From Pachypanchax playfairii (Eukaryota; Chordata; Actinopteri; Cyprinodontiformes; Aplocheilidae), in assembly GCA_006937955.1 (NCBI GenBank), contig SSNP01000156.1:587266-651265 (forward strand): DNA of 64,000 nucleotides, written 5' to 3'. The notes beneath the pieces are model-generated. The model was not told the origin of the DNA, ran no database searches, and was given only the letters and a program-made list of their open reading frames with translations. A program made the position numbers and the translations under genes. Below are positions 45,277-57,639 of this stretch, one piece after another. Each line of letters begins with the position of its first letter. Positions within the stretch are counted from its first letter, which is position 1.

Positions 45277-45862
45277 AGAGGCCATTCCATACAAATTTCA
45301 GGACTTTGTGGTTATTTCTTAAGTATTAACCATTAATATGAAACTATTATATTAATATATTTTATATTATACTATTATATCTAAAAAGCATTATGAAACA
45401 TTGATCAACAGACCTTTCAGTCTCTGCATTAAAATTCGGCTGGTTCCGGCTCGTTCCGTGTCAGGTTTCAGCAGCAGCTCAATTTGCTGGACTCAGATTG
45501 GCTAACAAACTAGCCTATGAGAGCAAGGTATACTGTTTCCTGCCTCGCTGCGCATGGCAACACCAGACGTTCTCTCTTCCTGTTTGCTACGTGTTATGCT
45601 ACAGCTTTTAGCAAGCAGCCTGCTAGGCGTGGTTTCAACTGCGATAGCTGTCGAATACTAAAGAACAAAGGAGTTGTGATGAAACAAGTACAGGCCGGGA
45701 GAACTCGGGTTTTATCGCCACCTGCGTAGTTTGAGAGATAAAAACTTAAAGAGAAGTTGTTGACCTGTTTTCACACCCACTATGAAGGTAAGAACACCTG
45801 TGGAGCTAAAATATTCAACAGAAACCTCAGAAAAAAAAAACGTTTTTAATGGAAGGGCCTCT
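45277..45862 (+). mobile_element. TTAA-bounded MITE, family M1 copy (most complete)
   Basis: Left AGAGGCCATTCCAT and right read inward AGAGGCCCTTCCAT are inverted repeats, flanked by TTAA at 45273-45276 and 45863-45866. This copy defines the family: 586 bp, with a central 70-codon frame (45517-45729). Three other copies occur at 8201-8758, 18839-18927 and 52235-52618. Confidence 0.88.
45517..45729 (+). other. 70-codon frame inside MITE M1
   Basis: Begins MRARYTVSCLAAHGNTRRSL and ends QAGRTRVLSPPA. The copy at 52301-52513 is open too and differs at only two residues (AH to VH, TRR to TRC). The copy at 8201-8758 is truncated by a stop. I recognise no domain. The similarity of the two open copies is explained by their recent common origin, so it is weak evidence for coding. 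Confidence 0.25.
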
Positions 45863-45866
45863 TTAA

Positions 45867-47553
45867 AATATGTCCTCTATCATCAGAAAAATACCACAAG
45901 AAAATGTTAACATGAAAAACATGATTTTCATCAGAGTGGGTCTTTAACAAGAAAAAAAAGCGTTCAGGGAGGGGAAAAAGGATGCATTGAGAAGTGTACA
46001 AAAATAACTTAAAATAAGGATTAGAAACAACAAGGACGTGTACAGGAAAAAGCAGGAAATAAGCTCCAGCAAAACAATGAAAGAGATTTTTGGTCAGGGA
46101 TGAAGAAGATGGCAGGAGCTAAGCAGAAGGAGGATCAGTTAGATGGAGGTCTTGATCGGGCCAATGAACAGAACATGTTCGATGATAGGTTCAATTCAGA
46201 GACAAACTCAACATCTTCCTCTCCTGCCCCAAGCCAAACAATCCTCTCACCCTCCCGCCTTCACCCACAGCTTCCCTGTCACAACTCAACTCTCTCAACT
46301 TCTACCTCAGTCATGGATCCTGTTTCGGGTGCTGTTCCATAATATCCAACAACATCAGAAGGAGCTGATGTTCTCATTGTCTCCCCTGCCTATCTGTCTG
46401 TACCTAGCAGTCAGGTGAGACAGCTGGAGAGATTGAACAAGAACAAGGCAGTGGGCCATGATTTATCCAGTGCATATACCATGATTCAGCCTGCTTTACT
46501 GTGTAAAAAACTCCAGAAGACGCAGGTGGAGGCCTCTACATTTACCTGGCTTACGGACTATCTATCTTCAAAGCATGTGAAATTGAAGGACTGTGTGATC
46601 AGCAGACCAGGTGATCAGCAGCACAGGGGACTGTACTCTCACCATTCATTCACTCTGTACACCTCAAATTTTCAGTACAGGTCCGAGTCTTGTCATCTGC
46701 AGAAATACTATGATGACTTTGCAGTTGTTGGGTGGATCGGAGATGGACAAGAGACAGAGTACAGAGAACTGGTCGAAGGCTTTGTTGCATGGTGTGGGAA
46801 CAATCATCTTATCTTGAATATAGTAAATGTAAATGTCCTGTATTTGTATAGCGCTTTTCTAGTAATTCAGACCACTCAAAGCGCTTTCACACTACAAGTT
46901 TTACATTCACCCATTCACACAACCCGATATGTAAACCGGGGGGAGAGGGTAGGGGCTAACACTCACACAACCCGATACGCAGATCGGGGGGCAACATGGG
47001 GTTCAGTGTCTTGCCCAAGGACTTCGACATGTGGCGGTGGAAGCCAGGATCGATCCACCAACCTTCAAATTGGAGGACGACCGCTCTAACCACTGAGAAC
47101 AAGACAAAGGAGACATGGGAGAAGAAGTAAAGGTAGTGGAGGAGTATAAATACCATGTTCACCTGGACAGCAGACTGAACTGGAGACACAACAGTGATGT
47201 GGTTGAGGAACAGATAGAGCATACTTCTAGAGGAAGCTTAATGTTTGCAGCAAGATGTTGAAGATCCTTTATGACTCTGTTGTGGAGTGTGATTACATCT
47301 GCAGTCATCTGTTGGGGGAGTAGCAAGTGATGTAAAGAGGCTGAGCGAACTGATGATGTTTGTCCAAAGGAGGATGCTCCAAAAAATGAAAAACATCATA
47401 GAAAACCCACATCCTCTTTACAACACTGTAACTCAACAATGGAGCGTCTTCAGTCAGAGGCTTTTTCAGATCTGCTGCAACACCGCTACAGGAGATCATT
47501 ACTGCTCAAAGCTAGAACCCACTTTGGGGTTTAATAAAGTATTTTTGAATTGA
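45867..47553 (+). pseudogene. Rex1/Jockey-like LINE ORF2 and 3' end, interrupted by a SINE
   Basis: Pieces in order: the linker before the RT (KKMAGAKQKEDQLDGGLDRA, DPVSGAVP, 46100-46342); the RT part (RQLERLNKNKAVGHDL, AYTMIQPALLCKKLQKTQVE, FTWLTDYLSSK, FTLYTSNFQYRSESCHLQKY); a YYDDFAVVGW box in place of the usual F/YxDD (about 46710); and EYRELVEGFVAWCGNNHLIL (to 46817). After the SINE it resumes at 47098 (NKTKE, LDSRLNW) and ends with a C-terminal block (MENPHPLYNTV-like) and an AATAAAGTATTTTTGAATTG tail. Frameshifts and stops throughout. Confidence 0.85.
46824..47097 (-). mobile_element. SINE family S1, copy inside a LINE
   Basis: Plus-strand GTATTTGTATAGCGCTTTTC, the CCCGATACGCAGATCGG block and GGATCGATCCACCAACC (B box) match the copies at 11562 and 17571. 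The head is cut just before the A box end (ACCACTGAG). It interrupts the LINE frame directly after NHLILN. Confidence 0.85.
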
Positions 47554-48055
47554 ATTTAGTGACATTTTTTTTTAAACAAAGGGTTGGAATATTGTATAAA
47601 TTAATAAGCTTGATGAACTTTCAGTTTGCATTTAGTTCTCTTGTTAATTTCTGTAAAATTTATCAGCGAGTGATGGGTATTATTAACTGCAGTTCATACC
47701 ATTATGCTCTGGGATTGATATTAAATTTTAAATTTTCATCTGTTGATAATGTTCTGTCTTCTCTTTAAAATACAAACTGAATGTAAGTTTTGTTGTGTTT
47801 TGTTTGTTCACACAAGAGGAGCAAGCATTAGTAATGCTGCATGTGAGGATCCATTGTTGCGAGCTTGCGTGTGTCTGTGACAACATGTGTGTTAATATCA
47901 AGACAGCATCCTGTGAAGAAGCAAAGGGAAGCCATACCATTGTGTTGGTGTGTGTTGACATCACCATCCTGCGTCACCAACACATCTACTGAAAAAACGA
48001 TTACTGAAAGCATTGTTGTTGTTGTTGTTGTTTTCTTTTCAGCCTCCCCAAAAAC
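47554..48055. other. Non-coding, short (GTT)n
   Basis: A GTT run lies at about 48012-48031. Nothing else supported. Confidence 0.5.
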
Positions 48056-48120
48056 TGTTAAGTGTGTAATACTTAACACACTGTGAATATGTGGGATACA
48101 TGTATCCCACATATTCACAG
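48056..48120. repeat. Hairpin followed by a 40-bp perfect palindrome
   Basis: 48056-48078: TGTTAAGT, 7-nt loop, ACTTAACA. 48081-48120: CTGTGAATATGTGGGATACA followed at once by its exact reverse complement (20 of 20, no spacer). The bases outside the palindrome do not pair. Function unknown. Confidence 0.95.
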
Positions 48121-49970
48121 CCAGGACGTTTTTGGGATGAATTTGCAGATGTATCCCCCAATAAACACTTTAACTCTTGGTTATATGTGAGAAATGTTCA
48201 ACTTGAATAATGCATGGTTTATTTCACATATTGTGTTGCTTGGTTTTTGCGTCATACAGCAAATATAAGCAACTTATAGGAAAGACTCTCCACTAGAGTT
48301 GATCATGCATGAAGCCTTTTTCTGTTGATTGCTTATTTACTGCCACAAAACAAAAACACAATTTGATTAAATTTGCACACTAGTGTCTGTACCAACTTTT
48401 GCCAAACAGTGAACAGATGAGACATGTTTATTTCAAGCAATGGACACATCAATTCAATTTAGCAAGTAGGGAGTCTGAAGACTTCAAATGGTTCAGTTTT
48501 TTTAGACAAGCAACCTGTGTAGTTACCTGGATAATGGAGAAACGCATAACATGCATGGCTCAAACAAAAATTTGTGAGTTAATGTGCAAATGTTCTGTAT
48601 GATTCAAATAAATACATTTATTAAGTTGCGATGGGAGGTAACCTAAAGTTGCAAAAAGACTCAGTTGCAAAAAGACAGAGAATAAATGGTTCAAACACCT
48701 TATTACTGTGCTGTCTGGTAAAAAAAATGAATAACTTCACCTTTACAATCTACACATTGACCCTTTGATTGCATATAAATAAAATATAATCATATCAGAT
48801 AATCTATGAAGAAGTGGGATAGCAAATAAACAAGTAATTTCTTCACCCAAAACAGATTTAGTTATTTAGATTGCATTAAACCCACTTTACGAGTGCTGAA
48901 AAGATTCAGACTTGACTCCATGTGGTTTCTTTAAATAAATTATTTGAGAATAGAGAACAGCTACTCAGCTGCCCTCAAAAGATCATTTTTTTAAAGAATT
49001 CCTTATTATAAGATTATGCTTTGGACCCTAATTTGTTTCATGTGACCTTAAAACCTATTCTTGTGCACCAGCCGAAAGGCAAATGAAGAAAACATGTAAC
49101 AGCATCATGTCTGGTCAACAGATTGTCTTCATCTCCTACAAGAGACTCCTTCAGGCAAAGCTTGTGAGCTAATAAATATCCTCATATCTGCCCCAAGACA
49201 AGACAGAAAGACTTCTGTACATTACGAACAACATTTCACATTTATCTAAGTTCCAGCCAAAAGCAATGGCTGCACTGATGCTGACTTACTACATGTAGCA
49301 AAATGGATGCATATATGTACTGGCACAAGTGAGCTGCTGCTAACTCATTGCTCCCACAGGATGCTCCTGCTTGCTCAAAACAATCCACACAGCTGGCCCT
49401 GAGCACAATCAGACATTGGGATGTACAGTAATGTGACAAGTGGAGTGCAGACAGAAGTGTGGGGGGCATAGAGGGATGGTGAGTCACTGTGACAGAGGGA
49501 TTTGGCAGAAGGGGTTGAACAGCAAATATTGATCACAGCAAAGAGGGCAAAATGGTCATGCTGCACCAGCAGAGGAATTATTACAGCATAAATACACTTA
49601 TATACACACACATACGCACACAGCAGGTTTTTGTTGTAACTGTCTAGAAAATAAATTAAGTCATAAATGTTATTTTTAGATAAATTTGAGGCCAACTTTA
49701 TTACTGAAAATCAAAATGTTCCTAAAACTTTTGAAAACATGCATAAATCTCAAATGAACCAAGTGAGCGTTAATCTACTTTAAACTTAAAGGTAAGATCA
49801 GCATAAATCAAGTTTCCCCATTAGCAACAAGGTGTTAATCGGAGATGTTGACGTGGACATGCTCTTTGTGACAAATCAGTGTAAACTGTTTATGAAAAGC
49901 AACTGCCAACATGCAGAAGATATCGGAACCAGATAACGTCTTGACCCTTTGCACTCTATCGACTCAGGGG
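48121..49970. other. Non-coding, no recognised feature
   Basis: AT-rich, mostly unique sequence. Nothing supported. Confidence 0.5.
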
Positions 49971-49974
49971 TGGA

Positions 49975-50220
49975 GCTAGGGGGTGGCCACCCCAGACACA
50001 TTTATATTTTTTTGTATTTTATATACTTTGTAGTACATCGTTGTTACTTTACCTGCACTAATAAAGAAAAATACTTGGAATACTTTAAATAATAATAATC
50101 TTTGCCACTGCTGCCAATGTCAAAATGTTGTATTTTTGTTTGGTTTAAGGTGCTTTAAAACTATGCATTTTTTGTGTGACATGTTGGCCACCCTAAAACA
50201 TTAACAGTTCTATAGCCCTG
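49975..50220. mobile_element. hAT-like MITE
   Basis: Left CAGGGGTGGAGCTAGGGGGT and right read inward CAGGGCTATAGAACTGTTAA; both subterminal regions contain GGGTGGCCA in inverted orientation. The CAGGG ends fit hAT. No matching 8-bp flank duplication was found, so the boundary is tentative. Confidence 0.5.
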
Positions 50221-50627
50221 CATTTGAGCTCAAGGCCCAAGGGGCCCGACATCCCGAAGGCCCGCGGGCTGGGCTTGGGCCCTTCGGGGGCGGACACGTT
50301 GGTTCTGGCTTTTTTTTACCTGCAAATTAAAGTGATGTGTCATGTTCATTGTTTATCCAATTTAAATGGCGACATTTGAATGCAAGACCCGCTCTTCCTG
50401 CCCCACTCCCTCTCTCGCTGGCCACCTGCTCTCTCACACCCCAAACACCAGCGACTGTCTCTGGAGTTACCGCTCGGCCCTGTCTGACCCGCTCAGTGCT
50501 GAATGTCCCAGCCGGCAGCAGCAAGCGCACGTTTAGTGCAGCTGGATGGGTCATCGAGGAGAGGAGGACTGGACTTGCCCCCAACACTGTTGATGCTGTT
50601 CTGTTTCTGCATGATGCCAAGAAGTAG
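50221..50627 (+). pseudogene. hAT transposase C-terminal (dimerisation) relic
   Basis: The last 45 codons read SVLNVPAGSSKRTFSAAGWV, IEERRTGLAPNTVDAVLFLH and DAKK, then stop. This is the hAT dimerisation region: the usual P..S..ER.FS..G and a conserved leucine/alpha-helical end. Upstream, GC-rich palindromic motifs (GGCCCGCGGGCTGGGCTTGG) resemble hAT subterminal sequence. The remaining transposase domains are absent. Confidence 0.75.
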
Positions 50628-50639
50628 GCTTAAAGATGT

Positions 50640-52230
50640 TTTTTAATGTCACAGGGGGACACAAAGCTTCTCAGTGTGACTGAATTCTCAATTTGCCATC
50701 AGCTCAATTTACAAAATGTTTGGCATCTTTTGAAAACTGCTGCAGGGCTTACTTGGATTTTGATGCATGCACATAAATCTTCAGTCCCCTTGCAAACAGA
50801 TGGAATCTCACTTTCTTATTATGTAATCCAATCTCTGTGCATTCATTTTCAAACCATTTTCTTCTGCAGGGAAAGATATTTGCTGGATATCAGAGCTGTT
50901 GCAGACAGTGCTGTTTATTCTTACAGGTGACGATTATCTCTGACGAATGGGTCCACTGCAGTTTTTACGTCACCCTTTTAATATCAGCTTAGCTTGCTTG
51001 GAAGTGGTTTGAATAGCGAAAGAGTACTGGGAATTGATAAACGGATGATTCAAATAAAAAAATGAAGAAGTGCAGTTGAGCTGTTGGCCTACTGTGGAAT
51101 TGAAAGTGGAAACAGTAGCCGGACTATGTTTGAGTACTTGTTAAAATTAGATTTTAGATTTAGTTTTAGCCTTATCCCAAAAACATTTTCAAAAGATTGA
51201 CTGATTTCATTTTGTTCTTCATCTTTTAAATGTTAACTAAAAAGAGAGCTTGCGTGTAATTTCACACGTAAAAACATTGTGATGGAAAAAAACTGGGCCG
51301 TTGAGCTTTCTTAAACAATTACCTTCTTCCTGTGGAGTAAAAAACTGTATGGTGATTCTGTGACAGAGTTTTAGATTGTGTGTGTCACACCAGAAGTGTG
51401 AAAGTTGGCACTCTCATTCAAAACAAAGATCCCAACTGAGACTCATCCACAATTCTTCTCCATCCCTCTCTTCCCCACTCAGCGTAACCACACCCTCACT
51501 CTCAACCCACACCCCCAGTTCTTCAATGACTCCATACAATGTGCTTACCTGTGCTCATTCACAAAATTCACAAAAGAAACAAAATACAGAAATGAGTTCA
51601 TATAAAGCCAGTTACGCAGCAATAATCTCACTCAAATCCTGGTATGAAAATATTCTGAATTAGACCAGTGAAAATTGTAATCATTTTATGGGAATTTCTT
51701 TTTTCCATGTATAGAAAAGGTGGCATAGCAAAATAACATTTCAATAATTTCACAATGTTTTTAATAATTTTAAGGAACATGCACTTTAACAAAAACTCTG
51801 GAACATAAAAATGATTGCTTCTTTATTAATTATTTCTTAATTGATGTAAATATGCTAATCTAAAAGGAGAATGGTTTGTGAAAGTTTAAGATCCAAGTGC
51901 ACTGCGACAAAAAAACCAAAAAACTAATATAATAAAACTAATAATAATAATAATTACTCATAAAAATCTGGATTCATGAAATGTCAAAATGTTTTAAACA
52001 TTTTATCACTAATCATTTTTTTTATTTCTTTGGGTATATGAAAATCATGGAGCATTTTTTTGTTATATTAGTTTTTGATGTCTGTGTTCGTGTCTGACAT
52101 AAATGACCTCTTGTTCACTCACGTTGTTTAATTTGTTTGGGTTTATTCCATTTATTGTGCATGGTCACTGTTGAACAGACAAAAGAAAATGATGGGTAAA
52201 TAAATAATTTTAGGAAAGATTTAAAAACAG
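50640..52230. other. Non-coding, no recognised feature
   Basis: AT-rich; a short ATA run near 51943. No gene is supported. Confidence 0.5.
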
Positions 52231-52234
52231 TCTC

Positions 52235-52618
52235 AAGCAGCAGCTCATTCATATTCATTATTCAAATTTGCTGGACTCAGATTGGCTAACAAACTAGCCT
52301 ATGAGAGCAAGGTATACTGTTTCCTGCCTCGCTGTGCATGGCAACACCAGATGTTCTCTCTTCCTGTTTGCTACGTGTTATGCTACAGCTTTTAGCAAGC
52401 AGCCTGCTAGGCGTGGTTTCAACTGCGATAGCTGCCGAATACTAAAGAACAAAGGAGTTGTGATGAAACAAGTACAGGCGGGGAGAACTCGGGTTTTATC
52501 GCCACCTGCGTAGTTTGAGAGATAAAAACTTAAAGAGAAGTTGTTGACCTGTTTTCACACCCACTATGAAGGTAAGAACACCTGTGGAGCTAAAATATTC
52601 ATATAATGGAAGGGCCTC
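52235..52618 (+). mobile_element. MITE family M1, 5'-truncated duplicated copy
   Basis: Matches 45469-45862 closely, including the 70-codon frame (52301-52513), and ends GGAAGGGCCTCT next to TTAA (52619-52622). It keeps a 17-bp stretch (ATTCATATTCATTATTC-like) that copy 45277 has lost but copy 8201 has. It lacks about 27 bp near its right end. Confidence 0.88.
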
Positions 52619-52622
52619 TTTA

Positions 52623-53195
52623 AAATATGTCCTCTATCATCAGAAAAATACCACAAGAAAATGTTAACATGAAAAACATGATTTTCATCAGAGTGGGTCT
52701 TTAACAAGAAAAAAAAGCGTTCAGGGAGGGGAAAAAAGGATGCATTGAGAAGTGTACAAAAATAACTTAAAATTAGGATTAGAAACAACAAGGACGTGTA
52801 CAGGAAAAAGCAGGAAATAAGCTCCAGCAAAACAGTGAAAGAGATTTTTGGTCAGGGATGAAGAAGATGGCAGGAGTTAAGCAGAAGGAGGATCAGTTAG
52901 ATGGAGGTCTTGAAAGGGCCAATGAACAGAACATGTTCGATGATAGGTTCAGTTTAGAGACAAACTCAACATCTTCCTCTCCTGCCCCAAGCCAAACAAT
53001 CCTCTCACCCTCCCGCTTTCACCCACAGCTTCCCTGTCACAACTCAACTCTCTCAACTTCTACCTCAGTCATGGATCCTGTTTCTGGTGCTGTTCCATAA
53101 TATCCAACAACATCAGAAGGAGCTGATGCTCTCATTGTCTCCCCCGCCTATCTGTCTGTACCTAGCAGTCAGGTGAGACAGCTGGAGAGATTGAA
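52623..53195 (+). pseudogene. Rex1/Jockey-like LINE fragment, duplicated copy
   Basis: Nearly identical to 45867-46437, including the 80-codon frame KKMAGVKQKEDQLDGGLERA to DPVSGAVP (52858-53100). The match stops abruptly at GAGAGATTGAA, where the other copy continues into RT. Missing the 3' side is unusual for a LINE and points to segment duplication rather than retrotransposition. Confidence 0.85.
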
Positions 53196-53802
<607 letters not shown>

Positions 53803-56390
53803 TTACCCACATACCGCCACAGCAATACTAAGTTACACTACAGAGAAGCCAGTCTTAAAGAGACAGCAGCATCTTTCTACCACCATCCACAACACGTTGA
53901 ACAGACTGCTGTTTAAGGTTCAGCCTGTCTATTTTTAGCTCTCCGTGTTTAAAGCATCACCCTGCTGAAGGCAACATGCATGCAACCTGTGGTTGGAGAA
54001 TGGAAACACACAACACTAGTCTGGCCAATCTGTCTTTAACCTTTGACCACAAGAATTTTTAAGTCTTATATTATCTTGTATTATCCTTTGTTTCTATGCA
54101 TGCAAAACAAAAGCACAAAGGATTTGTTAACAATGCTGTTGATGTGTTTGTTCAATTTTACTTCAGGGGTTTTATTTGTAAAAGTTCTTCATGTAATTTT
54201 TGTCTCATTTGAATCACTGGTGCCAACTGTTAGAGATGGCAGTAGTTAATTTAGTTACAAAAATATGCAAACATCAATGAGGGGAAGATTTTTGTACGTT
54301 CTCCCACTGTGTGATTAGATTTGTGTTTCCATGTGGAGCAAATTAATTGTTTCATCAGCACAGAGCCTCACATTGTTCCATCAGTCTCAGGACCAGACCA
54401 TAGTTTTTTCTATGTCTGCTCCTCTCTGTCTCATCACCTCTCCTAACGTCTCATCCCCCCTGTACAATCAGAACAACCCAATAGGGGATTGACAGAAGGC
54501 CAGAGGAGGAAACTATGGAAAATAATGAAATCATTCTTTTTTTTTTTCAGAAAATAAATCTAAAATTCTAACAGAGGCAAGAGTCCAGCAAGTGCCAAGT
54601 GTAAGAAATTAAACATAAAATAAAAATAAAGAACATAATAATAATAATAATAATAATTGATAGCATAAAGTTGTAAAGTAAGATTCATTTCTCCTTCGTG
54701 GACCAAAACCTTCAAAAAATTTAAAAGTAAAGGTAAAATGTTTGCTACTTTCAACTAAAAAAAAGAGTACTCAAGAAATTAAATCAAAATAAAAAAAAAA
54801 TGCTATTAAAATGTCTTGAAGTTTTTTGGGGGGTTTCCTCTCCTGTGTCAAAGGGCCTTGCTGCCATATTGCTAGAAATGCTAGAGGTTCAACAAACATG
54901 CAAAACAGATTTTCTCACAGAATATTCAAAGAGTTATTACAAGCATCTGAAACCCATATAGTCTAATTTTCATAATTTAGAAGCAATGAGAAATGCAAGA
55001 CCAATTTTGGAGGACAAAATTGGGACTGACAGGAGACATAAAGTAATGTGTTGTTCTGAGTTCAAGTGTGAATAAAATTAAGAATTATTTCCCATCAAAT
55101 TAAAAAACTTTGTAACTAAACATAGACAAGAAAAAACTTTTTTGGTAACAAATTTGCTATTCTAACTGGAACATTACATATTTTCTTTTAATTCTGAGTA
55201 TCCAACTAGTCACCAACATCGCAATAAGACAACAAAGTTATTGAAGATCCCTAATTTTGCCTTACTGAAACTGAGGGAACAGGTTTCCGCAACATCTATT
55301 TCTTCTACACGCTGCCCTGTAGTTGGATAAGATTAATGATTAACTTTTTTTTTTTAATCTTTTAGAATTGTCTTTAATCCTTGTTGTTTCTACAATTTAC
55401 TTTATATGATAGCATTAATTTCTACAGGTAAATTTAAGCAAGATTAAAACGTTAATTAAAAAAACTCTTTAGTTTATCTAAGCACATCAGTAGACAAAAC
55501 TCACCAAATTTAATTGTCTCCTGCTCATTTTATGCTTCTTTTGCAACATCCAAACACCATTACGTAAAGAAAAGGCTCTTAGTGCTACGCCTCTAAATGC
55601 AGTATCCAAAGCCTTACAGCCCTGCGTTGTCTATAAACTAGGATTTGGTAAATAATCCAGAGCCTTTTTTGAGTACGTTTCCAAGCAGTACAAATGCATA
55701 TGCATAAACACACACAAGCCTTGTTAAACTCAAATGTCATTACCTGCTCTGTAGCTGTATAATGAAAACTGACATTTTGACACTTAACTACACACAGTGG
55801 ACAATCATTCTTTACAATCTGGAATGAGATTTTCCAGCCCATCAAATCTCAGTTTGTGTGTTTTATTTTTCGTCATGACATCACTATATTGACATCATCA
55901 TATTGGGCATAAAACAGGCTAAATTTGGCCTGACTGAGAGTTTTTGGCCAGGAAAGGTTGCATGAGAAAGAGAAGGACTTTAAGTAGCAGGAAGGAGAAG
56001 CTTGCCAAGAGTGAAGGCTCTAGCTTGAAGGCTTTTGGCAGGTGGTTTGTCTCTGCTATCCATCCAGCTGCTGACTAAAAACATGAGAGGTGTTACAAAA
56101 AAATCTATTAGCTGTGCAGACAGCCTGCAATCTGAATAATCTCTACTTTGCTGTTTTCACTTGTTTCTGCAGAGTGACCACAAATTATTTTTTAATTTGA
56201 CTTCTTGATTTAAAATAAAGCATGAACCATCACACGTCTTGGCCAGTCAATATATAACAGACAAGGACAGTTTCTCATCATAAGTAGTTGTGCATGTTGT
56301 AATATGTTGACTGATTATGATATCTAACATTACATGCAATCCATCTACAGATGACAGTGGATTTTCTTTTCACTCAAATCTGCAACAAGG
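53803..56390. other. Non-coding; short (AAT)n; possible CNE
   Basis: An AAT run lies at 54637-54657. The stretch 54300-54500 has TGTGTGATTAGATTTGTG and GAGCAAATTAATTGTTTCAT segments that read like conserved regulatory sequence. No gene is supported. Confidence 0.35.
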
Positions 56391-56391
56391 T

Positions 56392-56975
56392 TAAAGCTGC
56401 TATACTTAATTTGCATGACAAATTAAATTAACATATTTTTTTCCATGCCCCTTAAAAACGTTTTAACACAGTATGGAGAAAAACATGTTGTGAAGATAAA
56501 AAAAAAACACAAAAAAATAATTAAGTGGTTCTCCCGTATTTGTCTAAAAACATCAACCAATCAAATAGTTCGGCCCGGAAGGAATGATTGGACAGTCTCT
56601 CCAGCCATACGGACTTCTGCATTTATTTGGCTTCTGTACTCCTAAAAAACTGAGACATATTACCGCAGTACACCACTGCTGGGAGTGTTCGCCGCTCTAC
56701 CATGTCACAGCAGGAGAAACAGCCGCCGGCTGGTTCTGCGTCAGGTTCAGGACAAAGTAACAATTAATGTCAGTTGTTCGTTGTTATATTGTTTTCCCTT
56801 ACCAGTGATTCTGCCATGTTACGATACTTGAATGAACTGTGGACCAGTGTCTTGCACTCAGTCGTCTTCTGGGGGCTACGGGTGTTTCCGAACCTGATGG
56901 GGCGTGGCTTAGGAATTCTACCCGATGGGAGGGGCTGAGAGTGTGTTGACTGTCTAAGCTAGGCAATTTGAAATC
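56392..56975. mobile_element. Probable non-autonomous TTAA-type element
   Basis: Left TTAA then AGCTGCTATACTTAATTTG, and near the right CTAAGCTAGGCAATTTGAAA, an imperfect inverted match. Inside, a short frame starts MSQQEKQPPAGSASGSGQSN (from 56702) and stops. This layout resembles a common fish element that keeps a scrap of transposase exon. Boundaries approximate. Confidence 0.45.
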
Positions 56976-57270
56976 AGGGATATCAGCTTAATTACTTACT
57001 TCAGCAGCTTCAGCCCCATCAGCAATCATATGGTTCCTGCAAATAGGTCAAGCCTGAGCCTTTTCTACATGAACTGACCCATCTGACATTTTTATAATGA
57101 TGTTGATCTAACAATAGATGAAAGAAGAATTGGTGTTGTGAAGGCCCAGTGCAGAGCAGCTTTTCCTTCCCCTCTCTCTCTATTTTTCAAAAAGCGCTTC
57201 TCTTTAGCAGGCAACCATCAGACACGATAAGATCATTGCAGAGTTTTGTTGTGACATTTAAAGGCATACT

Positions 57271-57631
57271 ATGGTAAATGGCGTGTACTTGTATAGCGCT
57301 TTACTCAGGTCCTACGTCCCCCAAAGCGCTTCACACTACAGTATGTCATTCACCCATTCACAGACACACACACACACACACACACACGTTTGGTGATGAT
57401 GAACTACACACATGTAGCCACAGCTGTCCTGGGACACACACTGACAGAGGCGAGGCTGCCAGACACTGGTGCCGCCGGACCCTCCAACTACCACCAAGCA
57501 GGCAAGGTGGGTTAAGTGTCAAGAACACAATGGCCAGGTGATCTTTTTTTTCTCTGGGCAGAGCAGGGATTCAAACCAGCGGCATTCCGGTTACCAGACG
57601 ACTCGCTCTACTGCCTGAACCATGGCCGCCC
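57271..57631 (-). mobile_element. tRNA-derived SINE, family S3, with target duplication
   Basis: Flanked by CATACT on both sides (57265-57270 and 57632-57637). The minus strand starts GGGGCGGCCATGGTTCAGGC (A-box-like GGTTCAGGCAGTAGAGC). It has a TGGTTTGAATCCC B box, a GATCACCTGGCCATTGTG block and an internal CA run. Its tail is AAAGCGCTATACAAGTACAC then GCCATTTACCAT. It is the most complete S3 copy here. Confidence 0.9.
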
Positions 57632-57639
57632 CATACTCT

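Noticed and set aside
46415..47089. 224-codon open frame that might be taken for a host gene
   Set aside because: Its first 135 codons are LINE reverse transcriptase and the rest is read through an inserted SINE.
49974..50230. 8-bp target duplication for the hAT-like MITE
   Set aside because: Left flank TATCGACT and right flank CATTTGAG do not match, so I did not claim one.
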